A stretch of 64,000 nt of DNA from Alphaproteobacteria bacterium UBA3002 (GTDB lineage Bacteria; Pseudomonadota; Alphaproteobacteria; Rickettsiales; UBA3002), in assembly GCA_002346425.1 (NCBI GenBank), contig DDZS01000019.1, positions 6,036 to 70,035 on the forward strand, in the 5' to 3' direction. The translations under genes and the position numbers were made by a program. Of this stretch, positions 27,852-36,977 are shown piece after piece (position 1 is the first letter of the stretch; each line of letters starts with the position of its first letter). The notes beneath the pieces were generated by a model. The model was not told the DNA's origin and did no database searches. It was given only the letters and a program-made list of their open reading frames with translations.

Positions 27852-28925
27852 ATGACGAAATGCCTTAATCTGTTGGCGCATCCGCGCATGGTGTTCTGGC
27901 TGTTACCCTGGCTAATGGTGCTGTTGGTGGCGGGTACGCTGGCACAACGTTCGATTGGGCTATATGAAGCCGAACGACAGTATTTTGCTTCCTGGCTGGT
28001 CTGGCTCGGCCCGCTCCCGTTACCGGGCATGTATCCAACATTGGCAGTCCTCGCGAGCGCATTGCTCGCCAAAACCCTGTTTCGTAGTCCGTGGCATCCG
28101 TACAAAGCGGGCATCTATATCACGCATCTTGGGGCCTTGTTGCTGATGGCAGGCGGACTCCTCACCGCGTTGCATAGCGAAGAGGGGTTTGTGGCTTTAC
28201 AGCAGGGCGATACCAAGCAGCAGGTGTCGGATTATCATGCGCGCGAGTTGGTCGTGCTAAAAAATGGCGAAGGCATCGCGCGCGTGCCTGCCGAAGCGCT
28301 GCAGCCGGGCATGCATTTGCAGGAAACGCCTTTTACGATCACATTGGCATCCTATTGCCGGAATTGTCAGCCGGTGCCACGCGAAGCCACAGACTTGCCT
28401 GTGCATGGCGTGGCCGAGAAATTCGATTTAAAATCCACCGCGTTGGAAACGGAGGATGAAGCCAATCAATCAGGCGCGGTGTTACAGGTCACCGGCGCAG
28501 GCGAGGCCGATGGGCTGTATGTCACCTTCGAACCAGTCCCGCACCCGCCGGGCTTTAGCGTAGGCGATGATGCCTATCTTCTACAAATGCAACGCGAGCA
28601 GCGCGAACTGCCGTTTAGTATCACCTTACATTCGGTGGAGAAGCTCACGCATCCGGGTATGGATATGGCGCGGGAATATCAATCGGAAGTGACCATCACC
28701 GATTCGAATGGGTTGCAGTTTCAACGCTTGATCCGGATGAATGAACCGCTGCGCATCGAGGGCTATACCCTTTATCAGGCGTCGCTGGCAGATGCGCGCG
28801 GTGAGTTGGTCAGCGTTCTGGCGGTGGTCAAAAACAAGGGGCGAGTGTTCCCTTACGTTGCCGGCGTCGCGATGGCGCTCGGGCTATTGGTGCATTGCGT
28901 GCAGCGGTTGCGTCGCCATGCGTAA
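27852..28925 (+). CDS. ccsB: Cytochrome c biogenesis protein CcsB/ResB (System II)
   Basis: About 357 aa. Two N-terminal membrane segments (VFWLLPWLMVLLVAGTLAQ and a second before FRSPWHPYKAG), a third in THLGALLLMAGGLLTALHSEEGF, a large periplasmic domain and a final C-terminal segment match ResB. With CcsA it forms the System II haem-handling synthetase that attaches haem to apocytochrome c outside the inner membrane. An ATG at 27852 is preferred over an upstream start. It overlaps ccsA by 8 nt. System II is uncommon in alphaproteobacteria. Confidence 0.88.
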   Translation: MTKCLNLLAHPRMVFWLLPWLMVLLVAGTLAQRSIGLYEAERQYFASWLVWLGPLPLPGMYPTLAVLASALLAKTLFRSPWHPYKAGIYITHLGALLLMAGGLLTALHSEEGFVALQQGDTKQQVSDYHARELVVLKNGEGIARVPAEALQPGMHLQETPFTITLASYCRNCQPVPREATDLPVHGVAEKFDLKSTALETEDEANQSGAVLQVTGAGEADGLYVTFEPVPHPPGFSVGDDAYLLQMQREQRELPFSITLHSVEKLTHPGMDMAREYQSEVTITDSNGLQFQRLIRMNEPLRIEGYTLYQASLADARGELVSVLAVVKNKGRVFPYVAGVAMALGLLVHCVQRLRRHA

Positions 28926-30666
28926 ATGGGTGCTGTTTTTCCTGCTATGGCCATCGCTGCTCTGGGCGACGCCGGATCTGTCCGGCTTGCCCCTGTTGCA
29001 TGAGGGGCGCGTTAAACCCTTCGATACGGTGGCGCGGATCTATCTACAGGACATTTATGGACAGGAAGAGTTTCAGGATATTCCGGCGCATGCATGGCTG
29101 ACGCAATTGATGCTGGAACCGGGCACGATGCTGGAGCAACCGATGATTCGGATTGGTCAGCCGCAGGTGCGTGAAAGTCTGAAACTGCCGGAACGTCAGC
29201 CGCCGATCTATACCTATGGCGAGGTGCAAGCGCCGTTGCAGCAGCAGAAGGCGTTGCTGACCCAACTGGGCACCAAAGATCGCAATCAGATGACCGCGAC
29301 CGAATTGGGGATGTGGCAAGCCTATCTGGCGGTGGATCGGCTGACGCAATTCACTGCGACGCTCTCCCTGCTATTACCGCATGCGGAGGGTAGTTTTTTA
29401 ACGCAATTTCCAGAGATGCAGGCGCTGCGCCAACGCTTGCAGACACTCGTGAATGAAAAAGGCGATGATGTCGCTATGTATAGTGAAGAAGAACAATCCT
29501 TTGCCTTAAGGGTATTCCGCCTTGATACACTGCAGGCGATCGGCCAAGACAATCACCTGCTGCGCCTGATCCCACTGGATTGGTCGGCAGAATGGGTGTC
29601 GCCCTGGGAGCTGGTGCTCTCCGGTCAAACGTCACCCCGCTCCGGTGCTGTGCTGCAAGACTGGCGGGAGTTGGTCCAGGCGTATTACGCAAAGGGTAAC
29701 ATCACACAAACCGCCGAAACACTCATTGCAGATACCTATGCCGCGTCTGACGCATCGCCTTGGCGTATTCAGATGGAAATGCTGATGAACCAGCTGCATC
29801 TGATTCCGCTGTTGGCAGCGCTTTATGCGCTGTTCGTGATCGTAGGAATCGTGAGCTATGCGCGGGCGAAACCGCATTGGTTGCGATGGGCGGAGCGATT
29901 ATTATTGTTTCCATTAATAGTGCATACGCTGCTGATCGCGCAGCGGGTGTTGTTACTGGGTCGCCCACCGGTTGGCACCTTGTATGAATCGGTGCTGTTT
30001 GTCGGTCTGATCGCCGGGTGGTTCGGCTGGTGGCTGGCGCGGCGGCGGGTGATGCCAGAAAGCGCGCTGATCGGTGGCGGGCTTGCCGGATTGCTGTTAG
30101 CCGTCAGTGGCTATTATGCCGGTCAGGGCGATACGATGACGATGTTGGTCGCGGTGCTCAACACGCAATTCTGGCTGGCGACGCATGTGATTTGTATCAC
30201 GATAGGCTATGGCACGGCATTGGTAGCGGGCTCGATAGCGCATCTGGCATTGTGGCGGCCAGCTCTGCCGGTGGCAAAAATGCTGCCCACGACTGCCGCC
30301 ATTGCTTTGTTGTTCACCACCATCGGGACGATACTCGGCGGCATCTGGGCGGATCAGTCCTGGGGGCGGTTCTGGGGCTGGGACCCGAAAGAAAATGGCG
30401 CACTACTCATCGTATTATGGCTGGCATGGGTGTTACATGCGCGCATGACGCACTATGTTGGGGTGTACGGATTCGCGGCACTTCTGGCATTGACCAATGT
30501 GGTGGTCGCGTTGTCGTGGTTTGGGGTGAATCTGCTGAATGTCGGGCTACATTCGTACGGCTTTACCGATGCGGCCGCGACCGGTCTCTATGTCTTTTGC
30601 GCGGCGGAACTATTCCTGATTGGCGGACTCTATGCAGCAAAGCGGGGTAACCCCCATGTCGCCTAA
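28918..30666 (+). CDS. ccsA: Cytochrome c biogenesis protein CcsA/ResC (System II)
   Basis: 582 aa. A signal-like start MRKWVLFFLLWPSLLWA precedes a periplasmic region of roughly 280 residues opening with HEGRVKPFDTVARIYLQDI, then a multi-pass membrane domain with the haem-binding WWD-type motif WGRFWGWDPKENGALL. It exports or holds haem for attachment to CxxCH motifs. The HEGRVKPFDT start of the periplasmic region resembles the second half of fused CcsBA proteins of Bacteroidetes and epsilonproteobacteria. The frame is open further upstream inside ccsB, but those residues are not membrane-like. It overlaps tlpA by 11 nt. Confidence 0.9.
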   Translation: MRKWVLFFLLWPSLLWATPDLSGLPLLHEGRVKPFDTVARIYLQDIYGQEEFQDIPAHAWLTQLMLEPGTMLEQPMIRIGQPQVRESLKLPERQPPIYTYGEVQAPLQQQKALLTQLGTKDRNQMTATELGMWQAYLAVDRLTQFTATLSLLLPHAEGSFLTQFPEMQALRQRLQTLVNEKGDDVAMYSEEEQSFALRVFRLDTLQAIGQDNHLLRLIPLDWSAEWVSPWELVLSGQTSPRSGAVLQDWRELVQAYYAKGNITQTAETLIADTYAASDASPWRIQMEMLMNQLHLIPLLAALYALFVIVGIVSYARAKPHWLRWAERLLLFPLIVHTLLIAQRVLLLGRPPVGTLYESVLFVGLIAGWFGWWLARRRVMPESALIGGGLAGLLLAVSGYYAGQGDTMTMLVAVLNTQFWLATHVICITIGYGTALVAGSIAHLALWRPALPVAKMLPTTAAIALLFTTIGTILGGIWADQSWGRFWGWDPKENGALLIVLWLAWVLHARMTHYVGVYGFAALLALTNVVVALSWFGVNLLNVGLHSYGFTDAAATGLYVFCAAELFLIGGLYAAKRGNPHVA

Positions 30667-31195
30667 AAGCATTATTTTGATCGCGCTACTGGCGCTATGC
30701 GTCGGTTGGTATGCGTTGGATGCTCGGCTGGGCGTTGAAATACCTGAAGAGCGTGCGTCTGATAGGCCACTCGCACCGGATGCGACGTTTAGCGTATTGA
30801 ATTCCTCGGATACATTACAGCTAAAAGCATTGCGCGGGCGATGGGTATTGCTGAATATCTGGGCCTCATGGTGTGCGCCCTGCAAAGCAGAATTTCCGGA
30901 TTTAGTGGCGCTTGCTGAAACCTATCCGGAGGCATTAACCGTGCTGGCGGTCACGACAGATCGCAAAGCGGAAGACGCGCAAGCGTTTTTGCAGGACCTC
31001 AACATACCGGAACGCGCCAACTTCATCATTGCGCACGACCCGGAGCGACGAGTGACGGAAACCCAATTTTTCACCTATAAATATCCCGAATCGATTCTGA
31101 TCGATCCGCAAGGGCGAATGCAGCTGAAAGTTGCGGGCATATTGAGTGAAGAGGACGTGCGCCGTATCACCGCGCGAGTGAGCGCGCAGGAGTAA
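30656..31195 (+). CDS. TlpA/ResA-like thioredoxin, membrane anchored
   Basis: 179 aa. An N-terminal anchor (IILIALLALCVGWYALDA) and a thioredoxin domain with active site WASWCAPCKAEF; cis-Pro likely in YKYPESILID. The place after ccsA and the fold suggest the ResA/CcsX role: keeping apocytochrome CxxCH thiols reduced in the periplasm. A start at 30656 overlaps the end of ccsA; the longer frame from 30620 lies inside ccsA. The end overlaps the convergent gene by 29 bases. Confidence 0.9.
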   Translation: MSPKSIILIALLALCVGWYALDARLGVEIPEERASDRPLAPDATFSVLNSSDTLQLKALRGRWVLLNIWASWCAPCKAEFPDLVALAETYPEALTVLAVTTDRKAEDAQAFLQDLNIPERANFIIAHDPERRVTETQFFTYKYPESILIDPQGRMQLKVAGILSEEDVRRITARVSAQE

Positions 31196-31565
31196 GCAAC
31201 TCCTCAAAGCGTTGACGTAACTCGGGTAAACGCTCTTCCGGCAAAGTCATCTCTAAAATGTCGTGATGACCATTGATAGAAATATGAGATACCCCAAAAC
31301 TGGTAGTCGCATCGGGATGATCTGGCGCGACAAGAATCGGTGTTCCCCCGGCAATCGCATCCTTGGTAGGAGAAAAAGGGAGCAGGGCCTCGGCCATACG
31401 CGCGAATAAAGCCTCCCCATGAATGTCGCGTGTTACGAAAAAACGCACCCGGCAGGTTGCATCACCCGCCATTTCGGTGATGGCGAAACAGTGAAGGGGT
31501 TTATTCGCTTTCAATGGGGATTGATTAAAAGCATGCACGAACTGGTCTAAACTAGACGCAGTCAT
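31167..31565 (-). CDS. Hypothetical protein, 132 aa
   Basis: Not recognised. No signal or membrane segment. The sequence alternates beta-like stretches (HCFAITEMAGDATCRVRFFV, TTSFGVSHISINGHHDILEM) with helices, so a small alpha/beta fold. It starts 4 bases after the SPFH gene stop and could be last in that operon. Its 3' end overlaps tlpA on the other strand. Confidence 0.65.
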   Translation of the reverse strand: MTASSLDQFVHAFNQSPLKANKPLHCFAITEMAGDATCRVRFFVTRDIHGEALFARMAEALLPFSPTKDAIAGGTPILVAPDHPDATTSFGVSHISINGHHDILEMTLPEERLPELRQRFEELLTPARSLAR

Positions 31566-31569
31566 ACCG

Positions 31570-32520
31570 CTATTTATTCTCCCACGGCCCGGATTTTAAC
31601 GCGGCGCGGTCGGTGCGAATCGTGTCGAATACGGCGAGTGCCTGCGCGACCATGCCGCCCGCATCGCCCGCATTAGCTGGCAGAAGGATTGTATTGGTTT
31701 CTTTGGCCAGTTTGCTGAAGGCAGCGACATATTGCTCGGCAATTTTGAGGGATACGGCTTCTTCGCCGCCTTGCTTCTGAATCGCCAAGGCGACCAGTTC
31801 GATGCCTTCGGCGGTGGCTTTGGCAACTTCGCGAATGGCTTCGGCTTCACCGCGCGCGCGGTTGATCTGGTCGGTCATTGCCGCTTCCGATTCCAGTACG
31901 ACCTGTTGCTTATCCCCTTCGGCGATATTGATTTTCGATTGACGAATCCCTTCCGAATCGTGGATTTCGGCGCGCTTCTTCCGTTCGGCAGCCACCTGCA
32001 ATTCCATCGCATTGAGCACGGTGCGCGGTGGGGTGATATTTTTAATTTCGTAACGCATACATTGGATGCCCCAGGTCTGTGATGCTTCGTTGATGGCATT
32101 AACGATATTCGCATTCAGCCGCTCACGCTCTTCAAAACATTCGTCGAGCGAGAGTTTGCCGATTTCTGAGCGCATGGTGGTTTGTGCGAGCTGAGTGACC
32201 GCAAAGACCGGGTCGCTGACGCCGTAGGACGCTTCAACGGGATCGACGATGCGCACATAGATCAGCCCGTCCATTACCAGCGAAACGTTGTCGCGGGTAA
32301 TGGCCGTTTGTTCCTGAACGTCATAGGCGAATTCTTTAAGCGAATGGCGGTAGGCGACTTTTTCAATAAAGGGAATCAGGATGTTTAATCCCGGTTCTAA
32401 TTTGCGGTCGAACCGCCCGAGCTTTTCGATGATCCAGGCGCTTTGCTGCGGCACAATTTTGACGCCTTTCCAGATGACCAGAAAGATAACAAAGCCAACA
32501 ATCGCAAAAATAATATCCAT
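31570..32520 (-). CDS. SPFH/band 7 (stomatin-like) membrane protein
   Basis: 316 aa, QmcA/slipin type. One N-terminal membrane segment (IIFAIVGFVIFLVIW), the SPFH domain (VPQQSAWIIEKLGRFDRKLEPGLNILIPF ... ERERLNANIVNAINEAS), then an Ala/Glu coiled coil. Such proteins scaffold membrane microdomains or control proteases. It is paired with an NfeD-like gene 14 bases upstream, the standard partner. Confidence 0.94.
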   Translation of the reverse strand: MDIIFAIVGFVIFLVIWKGVKIVPQQSAWIIEKLGRFDRKLEPGLNILIPFIEKVAYRHSLKEFAYDVQEQTAITRDNVSLVMDGLIYVRIVDPVEASYGVSDPVFAVTQLAQTTMRSEIGKLSLDECFEERERLNANIVNAINEASQTWGIQCMRYEIKNITPPRTVLNAMELQVAAERKKRAEIHDSEGIRQSKINIAEGDKQQVVLESEAAMTDQINRARGEAEAIREVAKATAEGIELVALAIQKQGGEEAVSLKIAEQYVAAFSKLAKETNTILLPANAGDAGGMVAQALAVFDTIRTDRAALKSGPWENK

Positions 32521-32534
32521 AGCCTACTCCCCCT

Positions 32535-32996
32535 TTACGGCTTCACAATCAGCCGATTGCCTTTGACCGCGGTAATGGTCACAACGGTGCCTTCCATTAA
32601 TTCCTCTACAGCTGCGTCTTCGGCTAGCATCGCATGCATGGAGGTGCCAGACCAGCTAACCTGCCCGACGGCACCTTTACGCAAACCGCTGCCACTCACG
32701 GTCGCCATATCCCCTACCATATTATGATATTCTTCATTCTCTGGATTGAGGCGCCATTGTTTCAACTTGCGCCAGAGCAGTGCGGCAAAGCCGACTGTCA
32801 GGAAGAAAAAGATGCCGGCCTGCGCGAACCAGTCTTCGGGCCCGATGATATTCAGCCAGAGCAGCACGCCGGTCACGAAGGCGGCGAGGCCTGCGAATAA
32901 AAAGCCGATGCCCGGTGCGCCGAAGGCTTCAAGCCCGAGAAGCACTGCTGCGGCAATCAACCAACCATAGGCGGCGGGGATTGCCAGCGTTTCCAT
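32535..32996 (-). CDS. NfeD-like membrane protein
   Basis: 153 aa. Three or four membrane segments (YGWLIAAAVLLGLEAFGAPGI onward) and a C-terminal OB-fold (YHNMVGDMATVSGSGLRKGAVGQVSWSGTSM). This is the short NfeD1b-type partner of SPFH proteins. Its start overlaps the cytochrome c stop by one base (TAATG), so three genes appear to be one operon. Confidence 0.92.
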   Translation of the reverse strand: METLAIPAAYGWLIAAAVLLGLEAFGAPGIGFLFAGLAAFVTGVLLWLNIIGPEDWFAQAGIFFFLTVGFAALLWRKLKQWRLNPENEEYHNMVGDMATVSGSGLRKGAVGQVSWSGTSMHAMLAEDAAVEELMEGTVVTITAVKGNRLIVKP

Positions 32997-33778
32997 TATT
33001 TTCCATCCTTCTTAGGCGCGGCATCCGTTTCGGAGGTCGAGGCTTTATCGTCCGGATTTTTCTCCGGTTCAGGGCGGGTTTTATCGCCATCCTTACTGAT
33101 GCCGAGTTTGTTTTTCTCTTTTTCGGACATATCTTCGTCGCCAACACCCGCTTTGGTGGTTTCGTCTTCCGCCGGTGCAGCTTCGGCTTCGGTGTCTTTC
33201 ACTTCCTCTTCCGGAGCGGGCGCATCTGGAATCGGCATGGCGGAGGAGCCCATGCTATGCAAATAGACGAGCAAGTTGGCGCGATTTTCGTCATTTTTCT
33301 CACCGGCAAATGCCATAATGGTGCCAGAAATTTTCTGTTTGGGTTTATAGATAAACTCATTCAACTCTTCAAAGGTCCAGCTGCCTTCGGCTTCGGCCAT
33401 CGCAGAGGAATAGTTGAATCCGGCATGCGAGCCTTTGTCATGGCCAACGACACCCCACAAGTTCGGACCGGTCATGTTAGCGCCACCTTCTTGATTGTTG
33501 TGGCACAGCGCACATTTCTTTTTAAAGAAAGCTTCGCCTGCCGCGACGTCGGCCGTTTTCAGTAAATGCAACACACTAGGCACACCTTTTTCGTCACCGC
33601 CCGCCGCGCCGACCGAACTCATATCTTCGGGCACATCGATGGAGTAACCACGTGCGACTTCTTCACCGTGATGGCCGGTTTCTTCACCACCGCCATATAA
33701 AATGCCTGCCACTTTGCCGGTGATCATCCCAAGTAAGCCCGCCAGTAAAATTGCGGCCGCGATTTTATTGAGTTCCAT
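32996..33778 (-). CDS. Membrane-anchored c-type cytochrome (CycM/c552-like)
   Basis: 260 aa. An uncleaved N-terminal anchor (IAAAILLAGLLGMITGKVAG), a class I cytochrome c domain with haem motif CALCH near residue 90 and the axial Met probably in GTIMAFAG. After residue about 170 comes a low-complexity acidic/Lys/Pro tail of about 90 residues (PAPEEEVKDTEAEAAPAEDE). CycM-type proteins carry electrons from the bc1 complex to cytochrome oxidase. The tail is longer than I would expect and may be a flexible tether. Confidence 0.92.
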   Translation of the reverse strand: MELNKIAAAILLAGLLGMITGKVAGILYGGGEETGHHGEEVARGYSIDVPEDMSSVGAAGGDEKGVPSVLHLLKTADVAAGEAFFKKKCALCHNNQEGGANMTGPNLWGVVGHDKGSHAGFNYSSAMAEAEGSWTFEELNEFIYKPKQKISGTIMAFAGEKNDENRANLLVYLHSMGSSAMPIPDAPAPEEEVKDTEAEAAPAEDETTKAGVGDEDMSEKEKNKLGISKDGDKTRPEPEKNPDDKASTSETDAAPKKDGK

Positions 33779-33910
33779 GCCTGTCCCTTAACCTGTTGGT
33801 TTCAAAATTCCATCCTCTATAACATGGGGTAATAAAATTTGTGAAGCGAAACCGCAATCGCATCCGCAAAACCACTTGATTTTGTGTCACCACCCCATCA
33901 GGACTGAGGC

Positions 33911-34639
33911 ATGCAACCGATAATTCTTATCCCCGCGCGGCGAGCGGCGACGCGGCTACCGGACAAACCGCTGGCGATGATCGGCGACCAGCCGATGATT
34001 GTGCATGTCTGGCAACGCGCGATGGAAGCGGAAGTGGGACCGGTGGTCGTGGCCTGCGACGATCCCGAAATTGCCTGGGTGATTGAGCGCTCTGGCGGGA
34101 TAGCGGTCATGACCAATAAAGACCATGCGTCAGGGTCGGACCGGATTTTTGAGGCGCTGAATATCGCCGACCCAAAAAAGCAGCACGATATTATTATTAA
34201 CCTGCAGGGCGATCTGCCGACTTGCGAAGCCCATCTGCCCGAACAATTGCTGATTCCGTTCGATAATCCAGAGGTTGATATCGCGACGCTGGCGACGGAA
34301 ATTACCGACCCGGCAGAAGTCATGCGTGAATCGGTAGTGAAGCCGGTGATCGCCTTTGATACCGAGCGACAGGGCAGGGCGCTGTATTTCTCGCGCTGTG
34401 CCGTACCGCATGGCAGCGGGCCCTATTATCACCATATCGGGATTTACGGCTATCGGCGGAGCGCATTAGAACGTTTTATCGCCTTGCCGCCCGGGGTGCT
34501 GGAACAACGCGAAAAACTGGAACAGCTGCGCGCGCTTGAGGCGGGGATGCGCATCGACATAAGGCTTGTCGATGCTATGCCGCTTGGGGTAGACACGCAG
34601 GAAGATTTAGACAAAGCGAGGGAATTACTATGTCCGTAA
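33911..34639 (+). CDS. kdsB: 3-deoxy-manno-octulosonate cytidylyltransferase
   Basis: 242 aa. IPARRAATRLPDKPL near the N-terminus is the nucleotide-binding signature; DHASGSDRIFEA, NLQGDLP and the YYHHIGIYGYRRSALERF segment are diagnostic. It activates Kdo with CTP for lipid A core synthesis. The 3' end overlaps the kinase gene by 10 nt. Confidence 0.96.
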   Translation: MQPIILIPARRAATRLPDKPLAMIGDQPMIVHVWQRAMEAEVGPVVVACDDPEIAWVIERSGGIAVMTNKDHASGSDRIFEALNIADPKKQHDIIINLQGDLPTCEAHLPEQLLIPFDNPEVDIATLATEITDPAEVMRESVVKPVIAFDTERQGRALYFSRCAVPHGSGPYYHHIGIYGYRRSALERFIALPPGVLEQREKLEQLRALEAGMRIDIRLVDAMPLGVDTQEDLDKARELLCP

Positions 34640-35616
34640 GCGAAAAGACGATTGATTTACTGGGGATCGGCAATGCGATTCTCGATGTGCTGGCCTATAC
34701 CGAAGACAGTTTTCTGGAAAGCTGGGAAATGCGCAAAGGCGACATGGCCTTGATCGATGAAGCCCGCGCCGAAGCGATTTACAACGAGTTGGGGCAGACT
34801 AAAGAAGTCTCCGGCGGATCAGTAGCCAATAGTGTCGCGGGCCTCGCAATGCTGGGTGGCACGGCCGCCTTTATTGGCCGGGTCAAAGACGACCAGTTCG
34901 GGAAACTCTATCAGCATGACCTGCGTTCGGTGGGTGTGCAATATGATATGGCGCCGTTAAAAGAAGGGCTGCCGACGGGGTGTAGCTATATTCTCGTCAC
35001 GCCGGATGGTGAACGCACCATGAATACCTATTTAGGCGCGGGCAGCGAGATTTACCCTGATGATATCGACGAGGCATTGGTTGCCCAAAGCAAGGTCGTC
35101 TTCGGCGAGGGCTATCAATGGTCAGGCGATCATAATATCGCGGCAATGGAGAAGGCGTTTGCCTTAGCCAAAAAACATAACACCAAAGTTGCGTTTAGCC
35201 TGTCTGCGGTATTTTGTGTCGAACTATACCGCGAGCAATTTAAAGCCTTGCTTGATGGTACGATTGATATTCTGTTTGCGAATGATGCAGAAATTCAGGC
35301 GCTGTATCCCGATATGGCATGGGAGGATTTGGTCGATCATCTACAAGGCAAGGCCGAAATCATCGCCCTGACGCGCGGCGAGCATGGGTCGCTGATTATC
35401 ACCAAAGACGCGCGTCTTCCGATTGCGCCGCAGCCGGTGAGCAAAGTGACCGACGCGACAGGCGCGGGCGATCTATATGCTGCTGGGTTTCTTTACGGGT
35501 ATACGCGCGGCCTGCCACTTGCACGCTGCGGCGAGCTGGGCAGCTTATGCGCCGCGCAAATCATTCAGCAACTCGGCGCCCGTTCGCTCGAGCCGTTGGA
35601 TCGGCTGGTGGCATAA
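34630..35616 (+). CDS. PfkB-family kinase, adenosine kinase-like
   Basis: 328 aa. GIGNAILDVLAY at the start, SGGSVANSVAGLAMLGGTAAFIGRVKDDQFG and the catalytic DATGAGDLYAAGFLYG place it in the ribokinase/PfkB family; overall it resembles alphaproteobacterial adenosine kinases. The substrate is probably adenosine, but this is by family likeness. Coupled to kdsB by overlap. Confidence 0.87.
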   Translation: MSVSEKTIDLLGIGNAILDVLAYTEDSFLESWEMRKGDMALIDEARAEAIYNELGQTKEVSGGSVANSVAGLAMLGGTAAFIGRVKDDQFGKLYQHDLRSVGVQYDMAPLKEGLPTGCSYILVTPDGERTMNTYLGAGSEIYPDDIDEALVAQSKVVFGEGYQWSGDHNIAAMEKAFALAKKHNTKVAFSLSAVFCVELYREQFKALLDGTIDILFANDAEIQALYPDMAWEDLVDHLQGKAEIIALTRGEHGSLIITKDARLPIAPQPVSKVTDATGAGDLYAAGFLYGYTRGLPLARCGELGSLCAAQIIQQLGARSLEPLDRLVA

Positions 35617-35647
35617 TGCACCCGCTATGCGCCGGCATTTGATATAA

Positions 35648-36907
35648 ATGATCTACCTGCGCAAAAAACTTCTCGTCGTGATGCTGCTTGGCATTGCCAG
35701 TGGCTTACCGTTGGTACTGATCGGCGCGACGTTGAGTGCTTGGCTGCAGGATAGCGGACTTAGCAAAAGCGATATCGGTTTGTTTGCACTGGTGGCGCTG
35801 CCTTACAGCTTTAATTTCGCCTGGGCCCCGCTGATTGATAATCTGCGGTTGCCCTATCTTACGGCGCGCTTCGGTAGGCGGCGTGGCTGGCTCCTGGTCT
35901 TTCAAGCCGCACTCGCGCTATGTCTCATGGTCATGGCCGCGTTGGAGCCGCAGAGCCAGATTGAATGGTTGGCACTGGCGGCGGTGGCGCTGGCTTTTTT
36001 ATCGGCGAGTCAGGATGTAGTGATCGACGCGTTCCGCACCGAATATCTGGAAGAATCCGAATATGCGGCGGGTGCCAGTATGGCGGTGTATGGCTACCGT
36101 ATCGGTATGCTCATCGCCGGGGCCGGGGCGCTGGCAATCGCCGATAGTATCAACTGGCCGGTGGTCTATCTGGTGATGGCCGGGGTGATGGTTTTGGCCA
36201 TGGGTGTGACACTCTGCGTGAGCGAACCGCAATCCTTTAAAGCAGAAAAAGATGCTCAAAATGAAGGGGTCATCGCCTGGCTCCGCCACGCCTTCGTCAC
36301 GCCCTTTGCCGATTTTATGACGCGCCATCCGCATTGGTGGCTGATCCTGTTGCTGGTCTTTACCTATCGTTTGCCGGATGGCCTTATCGGATTTATGACC
36401 ACGCCCTTTTTCTTGGATATCGGCTTCAGCAAAACCGAAGTGGCGACGATTGCCAAACTCTACGGCTTTGGCGCAACGCTGGTCGGCCTGTTCCTTGGGG
36501 GTATCCTTGTGAGTAAATTCGGGATAGCGCGCTGTATGCTGTGGTTTTTCCTGCTGCAAATCGGCACGAATCTAACTTACGTGTTGCTTAGCGAATATGG
36601 CCCGCGCACGGAATTTTTGATGCTATCGATTGCCTGCGATAATTTGTCCGGCGGGCTGATTACCACGGTGGCGGTGGCCTATATAATGTCGCTCTGCAAT
36701 CTGTCCTTTACGGCCACGCAATATGCGCTGCTCAGCTCGTTAGCGTCGTTGGCGAGTAAAACCATCGCATCCGGCGCGGGCTTTCTGGCCGAGGCCTATG
36801 GCTGGACCGGCTTGTTTTTAATTTCGGCATTCGCCGGCATCCCGGCACTGGTGATAATGTTGTCGGGCCGCCAGCATCTGCATCGTCACGAAACTGTAAC
36901 CAATTAA
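35648..36907 (+). CDS. MFS transporter, AmpG-like (muropeptide permease family)
   Basis: 419 aa with about 12 membrane segments. The start LVVMLLGIASGLPLVLIGATLSAWLQDSGLSKSDIGLFAL, the FGRRRGWLLVFQ loop and the ASQDVVIDAFRTE segment are typical of AmpG. It imports anhydro-muropeptides for cell wall recycling. No ampD or ampC lies in the window. Confidence 0.87.
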   Translation: MIYLRKKLLVVMLLGIASGLPLVLIGATLSAWLQDSGLSKSDIGLFALVALPYSFNFAWAPLIDNLRLPYLTARFGRRRGWLLVFQAALALCLMVMAALEPQSQIEWLALAAVALAFLSASQDVVIDAFRTEYLEESEYAAGASMAVYGYRIGMLIAGAGALAIADSINWPVVYLVMAGVMVLAMGVTLCVSEPQSFKAEKDAQNEGVIAWLRHAFVTPFADFMTRHPHWWLILLLVFTYRLPDGLIGFMTTPFFLDIGFSKTEVATIAKLYGFGATLVGLFLGGILVSKFGIARCMLWFFLLQIGTNLTYVLLSEYGPRTEFLMLSIACDNLSGGLITTVAVAYIMSLCNLSFTATQYALLSSLASLASKTIASGAGFLAEAYGWTGLFLISAFAGIPALVIMLSGRQHLHRHETVTN

Positions 36908-36911
36908 CGCT

Positions 36912-36927
36912 TGCGCCGTAGGGCGCA
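36912..36927. repeat. Small hairpin after the AmpG-like gene
   Basis: TGCGCC-GTAG-GGCGCA, a perfect 6-bp stem. An alternative stem, CGTAGG-GCGCA-CCTACG, uses the same bases, so the two are mutually exclusive. No T-run follows. Confidence 0.4.
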
Positions 36928-36977
36928 CCTACGTAAAGCTAGAGTTCTGTTTATCAATCAACGGGGCTTTATGCGTA

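Noticed and set aside
28741..28917. N-terminal extension of ccsA from the longest open frame
   Set aside because: The extra 59 residues are a shadow of ccsB; the ATG at 28918 gives a clean signal segment.
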